A stretch of 64,000 bases of DNA, from the NCBI GenBank assembly GCA_905331475.1, contig CAJNYU010001378.1:103564-167563 (forward strand), written 5' to 3'. The notes beneath the pieces were generated by a model that saw only the letters and a program-made list of their open reading frames with translations, was not told the origin of the DNA and ran no database searches. Positions 11,926 to 24,205 of this stretch are shown here, piece by piece. This stretch comes from Rotaria socialis. Its lineage: Eukaryota; Rotifera; Eurotatoria; Philodinida; Philodinidae. A program made the translations under genes and the position numbers. Position 1 is the stretch's first letter. Each line of letters opens with the position of its first letter.

Positions 11926-13719
11926 ATGCAAAAAATTCCGACAATAGGTATTGTCGGTGGTGGTATAGCTGGTCTTACGTCAGCTTACTATCTGTCACAA
12001 AAAGTAGCACGTTCTAAAATTCCTCATTTACGTATTCTATTACTTGAACGATCATCGCGTTTCGGCGGTTGGATACAATCGAATCAACTTGAACCAAAAT
12101 ATGATTCACATGTATTTGAACTTGGTGCACGAACAATACGTTTGCATAGTGGCGTTGCATCATTGAGTAGTCATTCAGCAATTAATACATTAAAATTACT
12201 TGAACAACTTAATATATTCAATAGTCAATTTTGTCCTATTGAGAAAACTTCTGCCGTATATAAAAATCGACTTATTTATCATAATAAAAAATTAATCAAT
12301 CTCAATGATTTATCATTAGTATTCGGTGGAAAACCATTGCGCTATCCGCCAGTTTTTTATGCTCTTTATGAATATTTTTCTGAAAAAGGTCGAATTCCAG
12401 TTCAAGATGAAACTATTAAATCATTTATTTATCGCCGTTTCGGTAGCTAAGAAATAGAAGAAAAAATTTGATTTTTAAACTAAAAATTCTTTATCTATTC
12501 ATTAGGTCATGTTTTAGCTGAAGATATAGTCGAGTATTTACTTGATCCACTTTTTAAAGGTATTTACGCTGGTAATGTTTCAAATTTAAGTGCACGAAGT
12601 GTATTAAAGAAGATTTTCAATCTCGAACAACGTTATGGTTCTATTTTTCATGGTTTATTAAAAACAAGAAACGATAAACAAAAAGAAGATCCAGTACATT
12701 TTCTTTTTGATGATTTAAATTTAAAAGATTATTCAACACTTTTAAATAAATATGCAATTTATTATTTTAACGATGGAATGGAAATACTCGTGAAAACATT
12801 AGTCAATCATCTTCAATCGCTACCGAATGTTGAATTAAAAGTGAATCAAACAATAAAAGAAATTCAATTTCAAGAAAATACTCAAATTGAAATTTCAACA
12901 CAATCAAATGAAAAATATCATATTGATCATTTAATAAGTGCTCTGCCAGCATTTGAATTAGCAAATTATCTTGACAGTAAACGTGATGAAATTTTACGTT
13001 CAAGATTAAATCAAATACCATTTGTTAATATGATTGTTATTAATTTACTTTATGAAAGAGAAGATATATTTCCAAAAGCGGCATTCGGCTATTTAATTCC
13101 GTCACGCGAAAATTCACATTTACTTGGAGTTTTATTTGATTCATGTGTGCGACATCAGACTGATAAACAAAAACGTGGATCACAATTAACTGTGATGATG
13201 GGTGGAGCATGGTTTGATCAATTGAGATTAGGACAATGTTCAGATGAACAATTAATGCATATTGTTTCGACTGAATTAAAAAAACAAATGAATTTGGATC
13301 AAAAACCATTATTTTACTCTATAGCAAGACTCAATAAAGCAATACCCGTATGTGAATTGAATTTCTCTTAATTAGTTTGAAGTAGAGACGAAACGAAAAA
13401 GTGATATTCTTAAAGTAATAGAAAATTGCCTGAGGCACGTGTTCGTGATCCCTTAATTGCGTAAAAGTAGTGAATGCTCCTTTTAATCGGATGCATCTAT
13501 AAGTATGCGGGAAAATATTTTTTCGTCTTCTATTTTTAGAATTATTATGTTGGCCATGAAGATGTCCTTGATGATATTAATACACTTGTTCGACGTAATA
13601 ATTTGCCGTTGACTCTTGTTGGAAATTCATATCGTGGTATTGGCATTAGTGATGTGATTTATGATGCTAGAGTTGAAGTTGAATATCTTAATTTAGAGAC
13701 TATGAAACGAAAAGCGTGA
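11926..13719 (+). CDS. PPOX: Protoporphyrinogen oxidase (PPOX-like FAD-dependent oxidase)
   Basis: Oxidises protoporphyrinogen IX to protoporphyrin IX, the penultimate heme step, at the mitochondrial inner membrane in animals. Three exons: 11926-12442, 12506-13347, 13540-13719; introns of 63 and 192 bp with GT-AG ends and matching phases, giving 512 aa, a normal family length. The N-terminus has the FAD Rossmann motif (VGGGIAGLTSAYYLS), then the acidic residue and FGGW block (LLERSSRFGGW). The middle has DPLFKGIYAG, typical of PPOX. The last exon gives the conserved end (DDINTLVRRNNLPLTLVGNSYRGIG). The start is the first ATG just before the Rossmann motif. It could in principle be another amine-oxidase-family flavoprotein, but the C-terminal block argues for PPOX. 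Confidence 0.85.
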
Positions 13720-14150
13720 ACGTTTTTCCATATTGTCTAGATTAGCTACCTCTGTTATGCATTCTTTTTTTTATTATCCAATGTTTATTTTCAATTGTTT
13801 TTGTTTTCAGATATTTTTTTTTAAATTTGTTAACAATGGCCTAACTAGAGCTTGCTGCAGATATTATGTAAAACAAGACAATGAAAATAAAAACCGTGTA
13901 TACTATATATTTGTGACTAGATGATGTTCTTGAAATTTGAATACGTCACGCACAACAAGTGACCTATATTCAGCGAGAAAAGATTAAATTAACGAAAAAC
14001 TTGTCCCATTTGCGAATTTATTTCAAGTTTGTAATCGACACATTGATAATGCAGAACAAGATAGTGACAGTGTCGCTCTACTATGTAAATATGTCGGCTT
14101 TCAACAAAAGAAAAACGCGTGGAAGATAACTCATTTCAATCGTTTAAATC
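13720..14150. other. Intergenic between PPOX and the Cys-rich/kelch gene
   Basis: T-rich sequence after the PPOX stop, probably its 3' UTR and the promoter of the next gene. Nothing specific recognised. Confidence 0.4.
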
Positions 14151-14593
14151 ATGAAATACTTGCTCGTTTGTCTCCTATTCGTAACTGGGTGTAGCGATTC
14201 GTGGGCTTTGCATCGTCGTATAAAGGACGACGGAAATGATATGAAATTTCGAAATTCAACTAAGTAGGATTTAATTTATATTGAGAACTGTTTTCTATTC
14301 AATTCACCGTTTTAAGTAATGGTATATGTTACTGTTCTGCACGGAATTACGATACAGGTGCTACGGTTCAAAATTTTGGAATAGCTTCGAAATGTACGAA
14401 ATCAGGGTCAACAGGATGTTCTTGTGATTATATGAGTAGTTGTTCTTCAATTTGCTTAGTCAAATTTAATAGATGGGCTTCTACGTTACCCTATTGTGGT
14501 GGCTACCACGGAAAATTGATAGCATCAATTACAATGAATGATTGTGGAAATCATTTCATTGGATCTATCGCTAAGCAGTGTAACTGTAAGTAG
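14151..14593 (+). CDS. Secreted cysteine-rich N-terminal exons (likely start of the kelch gene)
   Basis: Two short exons. Exon 1, 14151-14263, starts MKYLLVCLLFVTGCSDSWA, a good signal peptide. Exon 2 starts at 14317 after a 53 bp GT-AG intron in matching phase and codes for about 90 residues with 11 cysteines, several paired (CYC, CSC, CNC), as in a disulfide-bonded extracellular module. Read alone it stops at TAG 14591-14593 (129 aa). However, the stop sits inside a perfect GTAAGT donor (14586-14591). An intron from there to the AG at 14859-14860 has a TACTAAC branch-like word near 14824 and keeps the frame into the kelch array. I favour the joined reading: a secreted protein of about 1,125 aa. 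The Cys-rich fold is not one I can name. Confidence 0.65.
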
Positions 14594-14860
14594 GTCACAC
14601 TCGCATCACTATTCAATTAGAAATATTCAAAGAGGAAAATAATGTATTTCAAAAACAAAAATACACCATTCATTCAGACCTATTCCTTGATTTAGCATTC
14701 AGTTTAAAATTTTGAAATATAAGGTGATTTCTATATGCAAAAATTATAAAACCTATTAAAAATACAGAGAGAAAGTATATTCTTTCCATTGTTTAAGCTA
14801 CACAAAACAGTATCAAATCATCGATACTAACACAAACGACTTCGAACTCGATTGAAGTAG

Positions 14861-17856
14861 TGCCATTTTTATTGATTCGACTTACTGGAACGTTGTTACC
14901 TTCCGGCACACTCTTAATCATAGGTGGTACAAGTATTGTACATTCTTATTCGACTTTTGAAGCATATATTTCTTCGTCCGATAAATGGATAGTGCTGCCA
15001 AGTCTGTCAATACCACGTCATGAACATACTGCTACTTTATTATCATCTGGACATTTGTTAATTACGGGTGGTCAAACAACTGACCGTAATATATATTCTT
15101 CATGTGAATTGTATGATTCTTCACGCAACACATGGAAAATCGTTCCGGATATGTCATCAAAACGTTCTCGACACGCAGCGGTTCTATTGAAATCCGAGAA
15201 AGTTATGATCATTGGTGGGCACAACGGAAGTCTATTATCAAGTTGTGAAACGTATGATGCTTCATCCAATACGTGGACGTTAGTCGCTAATATGATGTTG
15301 CCACGTATGTTTCATTCTGCCACTTTATTATCATCAGGACAAGTACTAGTTATCGGTGGTAATTATCCTAATAGTTCAGCTTGTGAAAAGTATGAACCTA
15401 TATCCAATATTTGGACTTCAATAGCGTCGATGTCAACGGGACGTTTTCTTCACACAACAACTTTATTATCTGACGGTAGATTATTTATAGTGGGAGGATT
15501 CGATGGTAGCAAAAACTACTGGCAGAGTTGTGAAGTCTATGACCCTCAATCAAATAAATGGACATCAGTTGCTAATATGACAACTCAACGTGCTGGACAT
15601 ACTGCCACATTATTGCCATCAGGAAAAATTCTCGTAACAGGCGGTGTAGCCGGTCAAAGTATACTAGACGGATTGTCTACCTGTGAAATCTATGATCCTG
15701 CATTAAATACATGGACTTCAGTTCGCAACATGTCAACTCCACGATTTCAACATATAGCAGCTCTATTGCCATCGGGTAAAATATTAGTTGCAGGTGGTAT
15801 TAGCGCTCCGTTTAGTGAAGCATACGATTCTACATCGAATACATGGACTCCGGTGACCAAATTCCCAACATTTGTTTTACAAAACACAGCAACATTGCTA
15901 TCATCTGACAAAGTATTAGTAACAGGAGGTTTTAACGGTTGGGATCAATTGTCGAGTTGTGCAATATACAATACTCCAACAAATACATGGATACCAACAA
16001 CAGATATGATAGTACCACGTTCTCTGCATACAGCAACTTTACTATCGAATGAAAATGTTTTGGTGGCAGGTGGATATAGTTCGATTGGCTCTCTCAAACG
16101 ATGTGAAGTATATAATACTATGTCCACCATATGGACTGCAGTTGAAGATATGCATGTAGCGCGTTGTGAACACACTGCCACTCTACTATCATCTGGACAT
16201 GTATTAGTAATAGGTGGTTATGATGAAGATTTAAATCGTAAATATCTTTCGAATTGTGAAATATACAATTTCTTATCGAACACTTGGAGTTCAACCGCCA
16301 GTATGTCTACACCACGTTCTCAACACACGGTTATAATGCTATCATCTGAAAAAACATTAGTTACAGGTGGTTTTGATGGTAGTACATATCTATCGAGTTG
16401 CGAGGTGTATGATTCTAAATCCGACGCGTGGACTCTAGTTGCTAGTATGTCTAAAGCTCGTGCACAACATACGTTGACATCGTTACCTTCCGGTGAACTC
16501 CTAGTTACAGGTGGCATTAATAATGGATATTATATGGCAGATTGTGAAATGTATGATCCTTCATCGAATATTTGGACACCAATCATGAATATGTCGTTTC
16601 CACGACATGGCCATACTGCTACTGTATTATCATCTGGGCATGTTCTAGTCACAGGTGGAGATAATCATGATGATTTCTCAACTAGTGAAATATACGACCC
16701 TCTATCAAAGATGTGGACTCCAGCATCCAATATGTCATTGCCACGTATTCAACATGGAGCTACGTTGTTGTCATCTGGAAAAGTATTAGCAACTGGTGGA
16801 AATACTCTGCCGGTTGGTGAACTGTATGATTATTTATCTGATACTTGGACTCCAGTAGATAAGACAAGTTCAGAACGTTTTCAAAACACAGCCACAGTAC
16901 TATTATCTGGTGATGTATTGATAGCAGGTGGTTCAAATGCCTTTAACAGTTTTTCGAGTTGTCAAATATATAATGCTTCACTGAATATGTGGACTCCAGT
17001 CGCAAATATGTCAACACAACGATATCAACACACTGCAACGTTACTATTATCGGGAAATGTATTAGTAGTAGGTGGCGCTGATCAATTCGAAATTACCGCA
17101 ACAGTTTGTGAAATCTTTGATCCTCATTCGAATACATGGGTGAAATCCGATGGCCTAAACGACCAACTTAAGGGGCACACTGCAACTTTAATGCCGTCCG
17201 GAAAGGTATTAGTCACAGGTGGTGCTTATTTCTTAGGATATTTATCTACAGCCCAACTGTTCGATCCTAAATCAATGCACTGGGTTAAGACAGTTGCAAT
17301 GCTATCAGAACGCTTTCAACACACTGCAAGTTTGTTACCGAATCAACAAGTACTACTCGTAGGCGGTTATAACAAGACTGCTTTGTCCGATTGTGAAATG
17401 TATAAAGTTTCATCGAATGCAACGACTAGAGTTGCAAATATGTTAACTGCACGTTTTCAACATACAGCCACTGTACTATCACCTCAACAAATACTAGTTA
17501 TTGGCGGTAACGATGGGTCCAAGTCTTTGTCGTCTAGTGAACTCTACATTGTTTCTTCAGACAAGTGGATGTTAGCCACCAACATGCTATTTGCTCGCGC
17601 GGGACACACTGCTACTCTGCTATCATCAGGGAAAATTTTAATAACAGGTGGTATGAATAATGGTAATTATTTGTCTAGCTGTGAATTGTACGACCCATCA
17701 TCGAAGAAGTGGAGTGTGGTTGCTAGTATGTCGTCACCTCGTGTCTATCATACGGCTTCGTTATTATCGTCGGGTAAAATATTGGTAGCTGGTGGTTATG
17801 GTGAACCACTCGGTGAAGTATACGATCCTTCATCCAATAAGTGGAGTCCAGTTTGA
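14861..17856 (+). CDS. Kelch-repeat protein, about 21 repeats
   Basis: One 2,996 bp exon coding for about 21 kelch motifs of roughly 47 residues, each with the pattern HTATLLSSGKVLVTGG followed by SSCEVYDPSSNTWTPV and an MSTPR-like linker. Such arrays form one or more beta-propellers. The sharp HTATLLxSGxVLVxGG consensus resembles bacterial kelch proteins more than animal BTB-kelch proteins, and no BTB or BACK domain is present. There is no in-frame ATG at the front: the frame opens at GTG right after an AG, and the first repeat is incomplete, so this must be a downstream exon. The phase matches the signal-peptide/Cys-rich exons at 14151-14585. The stop at 17854-17856 follows a complete repeat. 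Probable extracellular binding protein; ligand unknown. Confidence 0.85.
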
Positions 17857-18250
17857 CTCCGGAAGATACCATGTTGTTGTCTGCTGTATAAACTTTTGTA
17901 ACGAATAATGATTTAGATAGCTTGATGTTCATTTTTTTAAATATAATTTCGAAAAGTGACTTTCTAACTGGCACATGAAAAAGAAGGAAAACTTACGGTA
18001 AACTAACAGGAATATTTTCATGATGTAGTCCAAATCTTAATGCACTTTTCCTTCGATCAAATCGATTTCGATAAATAAATCAAACGCACTATAACGCCCT
18101 CTTTGTTTTTAATATGCACGGTTTGTTATTCGTTCGACCACAGATGAATATCAAATCGCATCATATGAAACAACTCACTTCCACTGAGAATACTTCACCT
18201 GATAATTAGCATTTTGAAATATTTTTGCTTTCAGATAGTATTTTATTATT
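17857..18250. other. Intergenic, upstream region of the first GILT gene
   Basis: Holds the 3' flank of the kelch gene and copy 2 of the 33 bp repeat (18078-18110). No other feature recognised. Confidence 0.45.
18078..18110 (+). repeat. 33 bp direct repeat, copy 2
   Basis: Identical to 11796-11828. It ends about 140 bp before the ATG of the first GILT gene. Confidence 0.6.
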
Positions 18251-19200
18251 ATGTACGTCTCATTCATTGTTTCGACAATACTTTTTCTACTTGTTAATGG
18301 TGGTCTAACCATCGATTGTCCAAATTCACCGTCACAATGGTGTAAATCAAACGAAATTGCTCAAGCCTGTGATGTACGTAGAAAATTTCATTTATACTAA
18401 TTTTTTGAAAATTTTCGTCTTCTCAGGTAATTGAGCAATGTAAAACATACGTTTGGAAAGTTCACGAGGACGATAATCGTGTTCATTTATCAATTTATTA
18501 TGAAACACTCTGTCCCGATTGTCGACAATTTATTACAACACAAGTTTGGAATGCATATCAATCCATTCCTGATATTGTCAATATAACATTTGTTCCCTAT
18601 GGAAATGCTCGTGAATTATACCGACCAGAAACAAAACTTTATCAATTCTATTGTCAGCATGGTGCCGAAGAATGCTATGGAAATTTAATTCATGTAAAAA
18701 ATAAAATTTCTAATCTCACATTTTTTTCTCATTTCTCTTTTAGACTTGCGTTCTCAATTTCTATCCAAAAAGTGAACAACATATAGTAAAATGATGTTTT
18801 TAAATAGCTAACAAGATTTCATGTTTTATTTTTCTCTATTTAGCCATTCATTTATTGTATGGAATCAACTGACGGTGATACTGAAACAGTGGCGACACAA
18901 TGCGCACAAAAATCATCCATTGACTACGATCAAATCACCGCCTGTACTCATAGTCGACTAGGTAATCAACTACAACATGAATATGCAGTTCAAACTGATA
19001 GTCTTCAACCACCACACCAATATGTACCTTGGATAACAATTAACGGTGAACATACCGATGATATGGAAAAACAAGCTGAAAAAGATCTTATTGGACTTAT
19101 ATGTAAATCATACAAAGTAAAGAAACAATAATGTTGATTCTTAAAGATTAAATCTATTTTATCATTATAGGGGCCTAATCCTCCGGCTCAATGCAAATAA
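18251..19200 (+). CDS. GILT-like lysosomal thiol reductase, copy 1
   Basis: Gamma-interferon-inducible lysosomal thiol reductase family; reduces protein disulfides in the endolysosomal or secreted compartment. Five exons: 18251-18373, 18427-18693, 18744-18785, 18844-19116, 19171-19200, all GT-AG and phase 0, giving 244 aa. The N-terminus is a signal peptide (MYVSFIVSTILFLLVNGGLT). The active site is CPDC in exon 2 (YYETLCPDCRQF). The family signature CQHGX2ECX2NX4C is complete and spans the exon 2/3 junction (CQHGAEECYGNLIHTC). The C-terminal LQPPHQYVPWITING block is also typical. It is followed about 380 bp downstream by a close paralogue with the same exon layout. Confidence 0.9.
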
Positions 19201-19582
19201 AACTTGATCGTCTATTTTTTTTCTCTTTCACTTTTTTCCCAATCTGACTATGTTCATTTTTGTCTCCTCATATATACCAGCATGTTGTGAAGGTGAATAA
19301 ACTATGTCTATGTTCTTCTATTCAATTTATCAAAAGTAAAACAAGCTAGTACTAACAAGATTATTTAGCGAATAGCACGTAGCTATGCATTCATCATGTC
19401 GAATGAAAAAAACAAGCAACTTTGTTTTCACTCTTTATCGCAGTATGTGCTCTTTGTCATGTTAGAATAGGTTATAAAATTTAGTAGATAACGATAATGG
19501 TGTTTTGTTTTTGCGTAGAAAATGTTTTATAAAATGCTATCGACAGTAGTCTTGTCGTTTTATTTCGTATATTCTTGTTATC
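19201..19582. other. Spacer between the two GILT genes
   Basis: AT-rich; presumed 3' flank of copy 1 and promoter of copy 2. Nothing recognised. Confidence 0.4.
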
Positions 19583-20566
19583 ATGCATTCATCATTTATA
19601 TTTTTAACGATTTTAATTTTTTGTATTAACGATGGTTTAACAATCAATTGTTCTAAATCGTCGGCAAAATGGTGTCGAAATAAAAAAATTGCTCGAGTTT
19701 GTGGTGTATGTAACACAAAAAAATGATCTTGTCTGTTAATTATTTCAATGTTTTCTTTCTGTCAGATAACTGAACAGTGTAAAAATTCTGTTTGGAAAAA
19801 GCAGAATCAGAATGGCAAAGTCAATTTTACACTTTATTATGAAACACTTTGTCCCGACTGTCGACAATTTATGACAACAGAACTTTGGAAAGCATATCAA
19901 ACGATTTCCGACATTGTCAATATCACGATCGTACCTTATGGAAATGCACGTGAAACATATGAACCCAAAACGGATCTTTATCAATTTATTTGTCAACATG
20001 GTCCCAATGAATGTTTAGGAAATTTGATTCATGTACTGAAAAAGCAGTGATCTATTTTTTCTCAGATAAATAAGAGTTCCTTCTTTTTTTAGACTTGTGT
20101 TCTTAATTATTATCCTACTATTGATCAATATATGGTAAGAAACAATGAAAGAATAAAATCGAATTTATAAGAAAATTTTGTTTTTTCATTAGCCATTTGT
20201 TTATTGTACTGAATCGACCGCAGGTGATGTGCCAACTGTTGCTATGCAGTGTGCACAGCAATCGAAAATTGACTTCAATAAAATTGACGCATGCACTAAG
20301 AGTAAATTAGGCAACCAATTGCAACATATATATGCTACTCAAACAGATAGTCTTCAACCACCACATAAATATGTACCTTGGATAACCGTCAATGATAAAC
20401 ATACGGAAATAATGCAGCATGAAGCAGAGAAAGATTTAATTAAACTTATATGCAAATCTTATAAAGTAAACAGAAGATTTCAAATCTATTCGAAACGTAC
20501 CAATTTTTAAATAAATTTATTTTTTAGGGTTCAAATCCACCGGCTGAATGCAAGAAACACCTATAA
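19583..20566 (+). CDS. GILT-like lysosomal thiol reductase, copy 2
   Basis: Paralogue of the preceding gene. Exons: 19583-19705, 19766-20032, 20093-20134, 20193-20465, 20528-20566; exon sizes match copy 1 exactly (123, 267, 42, 273) except for the last (39 instead of 30). Product about 247 aa with a signal peptide (MHSSFIFLTILIFCINDGLT), active-site CPDC, and the CQHGPNECLGNLIHTC signature. All introns are GT-AG and phase 0. Direct tandem duplication is the simplest origin. Both copies keep every diagnostic cysteine, so both are likely active. Confidence 0.9.
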
Positions 20567-20798
20567 ATTTCCGTTTAATTCATTAATTCGTCATTAAGAA
20601 AAATTGAAATCAAAGCATTTTTTTTCTTACTTCATTTCATGATAAATAACGGAGCTCTAAGATTATTCTTATTCATAAAATAAACGTAATCACACTTTCA
20701 TATAATTTTCCATACAGATGAAAAACAAAATAACACATAGTCTGCTTAAGTTTGCGTAAATTTCGATATTATTTTATTCTTAAACCTATTTTCAGACA

Positions 20799-22061
20799 AT
20801 GCATCCCCGATGGAATCTCAATCAATATGTAACTTATATTTTACTAACACTTGTTTTTCTCTCATCATGGACAGATATTAATGGAATCTATGCGGAACTA
20901 CCACAGATTATTCTAACTCAACCTGAAAGTTGGAAACTAGGTGCAAACTTAGCTTTAACTACTAATCTTGGTAATATTGCGCCATTTGTACTTGTTCTTG
21001 TTAAATTATTTTATCGTGAACGTACACTGAACCCAGTGCCGATTAATTATGTTGTTATTGTTATTGGTATGCTGTCATGTTTTCTCTTAATATTCTTTTG
21101 GTCATACACAACAATCATTGTAAATGTAAGTCGTAGTACGGCTTTGTTAACTCTTGCCTTTTTTCTTTCGCTACTCGATTGTACTTCGTCCATTTCATTT
21201 GCTGATTATATTCATCGATTTCGAAAAGAATTTACTAATACACTTTTTCTTGGCGAAAGTCTTACATCTATTCTACCGAGTCTATTGGCAATAGCACAAG
21301 GCAATGGTCGAATTCGGTGCATTCAAACAATCAATGGAACAACGACAACTGAAGCTATTTATGAACCTGCCCGATTTTCAGTATCAATCTATTTTCTATG
21401 TTTATTTCTTCTTCTAACAATTTCATTTATTTCATTCGTACTTTTACAATGGACATCTATTGCTCGCAATGCACATCAAATCGTGCCAGAATCATCATTA
21501 GAAACAATTGATACAATCGATAAACAAGAAAAAACGTTATCTACTTCATCGTATCTTCTTCTTTCGTTAGGATGTATTTACACAAGTTCAGTACTGTTTG
21601 GATTTATTCTTGCAATATCAACATATGTATTAATGCCTTATGGACATAAGATTTTTTATTTAGGAACAATTCTTTCACCGTGGATGCTTGTACTTGTTTG
21701 GCTTCTTGGTATTATAAAACCTATTTTACGGAAACGTTATGTCTACATTTTAATTATCCTTGGATCATTTACATTTGCATTTACTATGTTTGTTTCATTT
21801 AAAAGTCCATGTCCACCATGGGTTGATACAACTAAAGGTAGTGTTCTGATTTTATTCGTATGGCTTATTACTTATGTATTGTTGGGTTATCCTCGTTTGG
21901 TAATTGCAAATTATGTACGAACATATTCATCGAATGGAATGTTCTGGTTTGGCGTTCACGTGCAATCAGGCGCATTAGTCGGATCTATTGTATCTTATCT
22001 TTTAGTTGAAGCGTTTTCTTTATTTCGTGAGCGAATAGCCTGTGAACAAATAATTTGTTAA
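20799..22061 (+). CDS. Riboflavin transporter (SLC52-like), intact copy
   Basis: Single-exon 420 aa multi-pass membrane protein that resembles the RFVT/SLC52 family, which imports riboflavin across the plasma membrane. Seen in the sequence: a first helix ending WTDINGIYAELP, then PESWKLGANLALTTNLGNIAP, which corresponds to the family's LPEGW...NIGP region; about 10-11 hydrophobic segments; a long hydrophilic central loop with Ser/Thr and acidic residues (about 220-250); and a PPWVDTTKGSVLILFVW block late in the protein. It is a little shorter than human SLC52A3. A second copy follows at 22.9 kb with inactivating changes and a third remnant lies at 33.8 kb, so this is probably the only working one here. 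Confidence 0.8.
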   Translation: MHPRWNLNQYVTYILLTLVFLSSWTDINGIYAELPQIILTQPESWKLGANLALTTNLGNIAPFVLVLVKLFYRERTLNPVPINYVVIVIGMLSCFLLIFFWSYTTIIVNVSRSTALLTLAFFLSLLDCTSSISFADYIHRFRKEFTNTLFLGESLTSILPSLLAIAQGNGRIRCIQTINGTTTTEAIYEPARFSVSIYFLCLFLLLTISFISFVLLQWTSIARNAHQIVPESSLETIDTIDKQEKTLSTSSYLLLSLGCIYTSSVLFGFILAISTYVLMPYGHKIFYLGTILSPWMLVLVWLLGIIKPILRKRYVYILIILGSFTFAFTMFVSFKSPCPPWVDTTKGSVLILFVWLITYVLLGYPRLVIANYVRTYSSNGMFWFGVHVQSGALVGSIVSYLLVEAFSLFRERIACEQIIC

Positions 22062-22941
22062 GCGAAATATTTTTCGTTGTTCTCTTGATGCTATAGTCTG
22101 ATCTATGTAGGTTTTTTTTCGGTCTAATTAATGTTATCTCTAATCATTCCATGAGTAGGATTTATGAATATTGTTTACGTTACTTCTCATTATCTGATTT
22201 TTTATTGTTGGCAGATTTTTGGTTTCGAAATAAAAATCTTCTTTGGCAAACTACTGAACTTCGTTGATGTCGGCCCCTTAACAATCAATGCGTACATGTC
22301 TCTCGGGTTCGAAAGTTTTGTACACTAATTTTGCGAGAAAATGTGAAAATACATCAAAGACTCATCCAATTTAATCTGTATAATTTAGAGATATTGTCGA
22401 TCACAATTGAAAAAAAAAGGTTATGGAGTTCACTGTTAAACTATGTCATTTGTAATACGATACATTATCCCTATGAGATATTCAATCAAATATTCTCTAT
22501 TTGATCGACCTGTTTCATCTAGTGGGATATTCACTTGCATGCCAGAACAACTATTTTAACGATAATAAAGAACTTATGAAGTCAAATTCTTGCAATCAAT
22601 TCAACAAGTCGCAGTTCACTTTTTCGTATAAAATAAATTAATGACATTTAAGGAGGGTACTATATAGAAAACATACTAAAACACAACTTTTCTCTGATCC
22701 ATTATATAATAAAAAGAAAAGGTCATCTGCGAAAGCAATGCTAGCTCTATTTAAATTGGGGCCCATTGACTTCTATTTTTTCTTATTTTGATTTTACACA
22801 CGCAAAGAACAAATACTGGCATTTACATTGATAAAGCTAATCATTTGTTGTTAGAAAAGTATTTATACCATTGTTTTAACTGAAAAACAGTTTGTAATTA
22901 TCTATTCTACATCTTTTTAATACTAGAACTATTTTCTCAAC
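22062..22941. other. Spacer between riboflavin transporter copies
   Basis: AT-rich, no gene recognised. It separates the intact copy from the tandem pseudogene. Confidence 0.4.
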
Positions 22942-24205
22942 ATGAATCATCGATGGAATCTAGATCAATATATAACTTATATTTTATTAACACTCTTTTT
23001 TCTTGCATCTTGAACAGATATCAATGGAATGCTTGCAGAATTACCACAGATCATTTTAACCCAACCTGAAAGTTGGAAATTAGGTGCAAACTTAGCTCTA
23101 ACTACTAATCTTGGCAATATTGCGCCATTTACACTTGTTCTTATTAAATTCTTTTATCGAAAACACGAATTTAATTCTGTACCAATTAATTACGTTGTTA
23201 TAGGTATTGGCATGCTTTCGTGTCTTTTATTAACTTTCTTTTGGTCATATACAACAATCGTGGTTAATCAAAAACGTAGTACTGCATTACTAATACTTGC
23301 TTTTTCTCTTTCGTTACTTTATTGTACATCATCGATTTCATTTTACTGATTATATTCATCGATTTCGAAAAGAATATACAAATACAATTTTTCTTGGTGA
23401 AAGTTTTTCATTTATTCTACCGAGTCTATTGACAATAGCACAAGGTAATGGTCGACTTCATTGCATCGAAGCGATAAATGGAACTAATAAAACCGAAGCT
23501 ATTTATCAACCTCCGCGATTTTCTGTATCAATCTATTTTCTATGTTTATTTCTTATCTTAACTATTTCGTTGATTTCATTCGTACTTCTACGATGGACAA
23601 CCATCACTCGAAATGCATATCATACGGAATCGGAAACATCATTAGAAATAATCGATACAATTTATAGTCAACCAAAATCTTTAACTACTCCATCGTATAT
23701 TCTTTTATCATTATTATGTTCTTATATAAGTTCAGTTGTGTTTGGATTTCTTCTTGCAATTTCTTCATATGCTCTAATGCCTTATGGGCATAAGATTTTT
23801 TATTTAGGAACAATTATTTCACCATGGATGTTAACAATCGTTTGGGCACTCGGTATGATAAAACCTGTTTTACGTCAGCGTTATGTTTACATTTTAATTA
23901 CATTGGGTTCTATTACATTTGCATTTTCAATGTATGTTGCACTGAAAAGTCCATGTCCACCATGGGTTGATACAACTAAAGGTAGCGTTCTGATTTTATT
24001 CGTATGGTTTATTACATATATATTCTTGGGTTATCCTCGTTTGGTAATTGCAAACTATGCACGCAGACATTCACCCAATGGAATGTTTTGGTTTGGTGTT
24101 CAAGTTCAATGTGGTTCCTTAATGGGATCGATTGCTTCTTATCTTATGGTTGAAAATTTTGCACTATTTCATGAACGAAGGCCATGCGAACGTATCGCTT
24201 GTTAA
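22942..24205 (+). pseudogene. Riboflavin transporter (SLC52-like) pseudogene, tandem copy
   Basis: Aligns end to end with the intact copy. Two clear lesions: the Trp codon of the first helix (LSSWTDING in the intact copy) is TGA at 23011-23013, and one extra T near 23343 shifts the frame inside SSISF(A)DYIHRF. After the shift, 300 codons run open to the normal end (CERIAC). A start at the ATG at 23029 would avoid the first lesion but not the second. The light damage implies recent loss or, less likely, sequence error. Confidence 0.8.

Noticed and set aside
22290..22330. GGGTTCGAA-like tRNA B-box
   Set aside because: No A-box or cloverleaf around it; no tRNA could be built here or elsewhere in the window by eye.
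18251..24205. GILT and transporter genes as an operon
   Set aside because: All are on the + strand but with spacers of 230-880 bp and separate promoter-like regions; no trans-splice signal could be shown.
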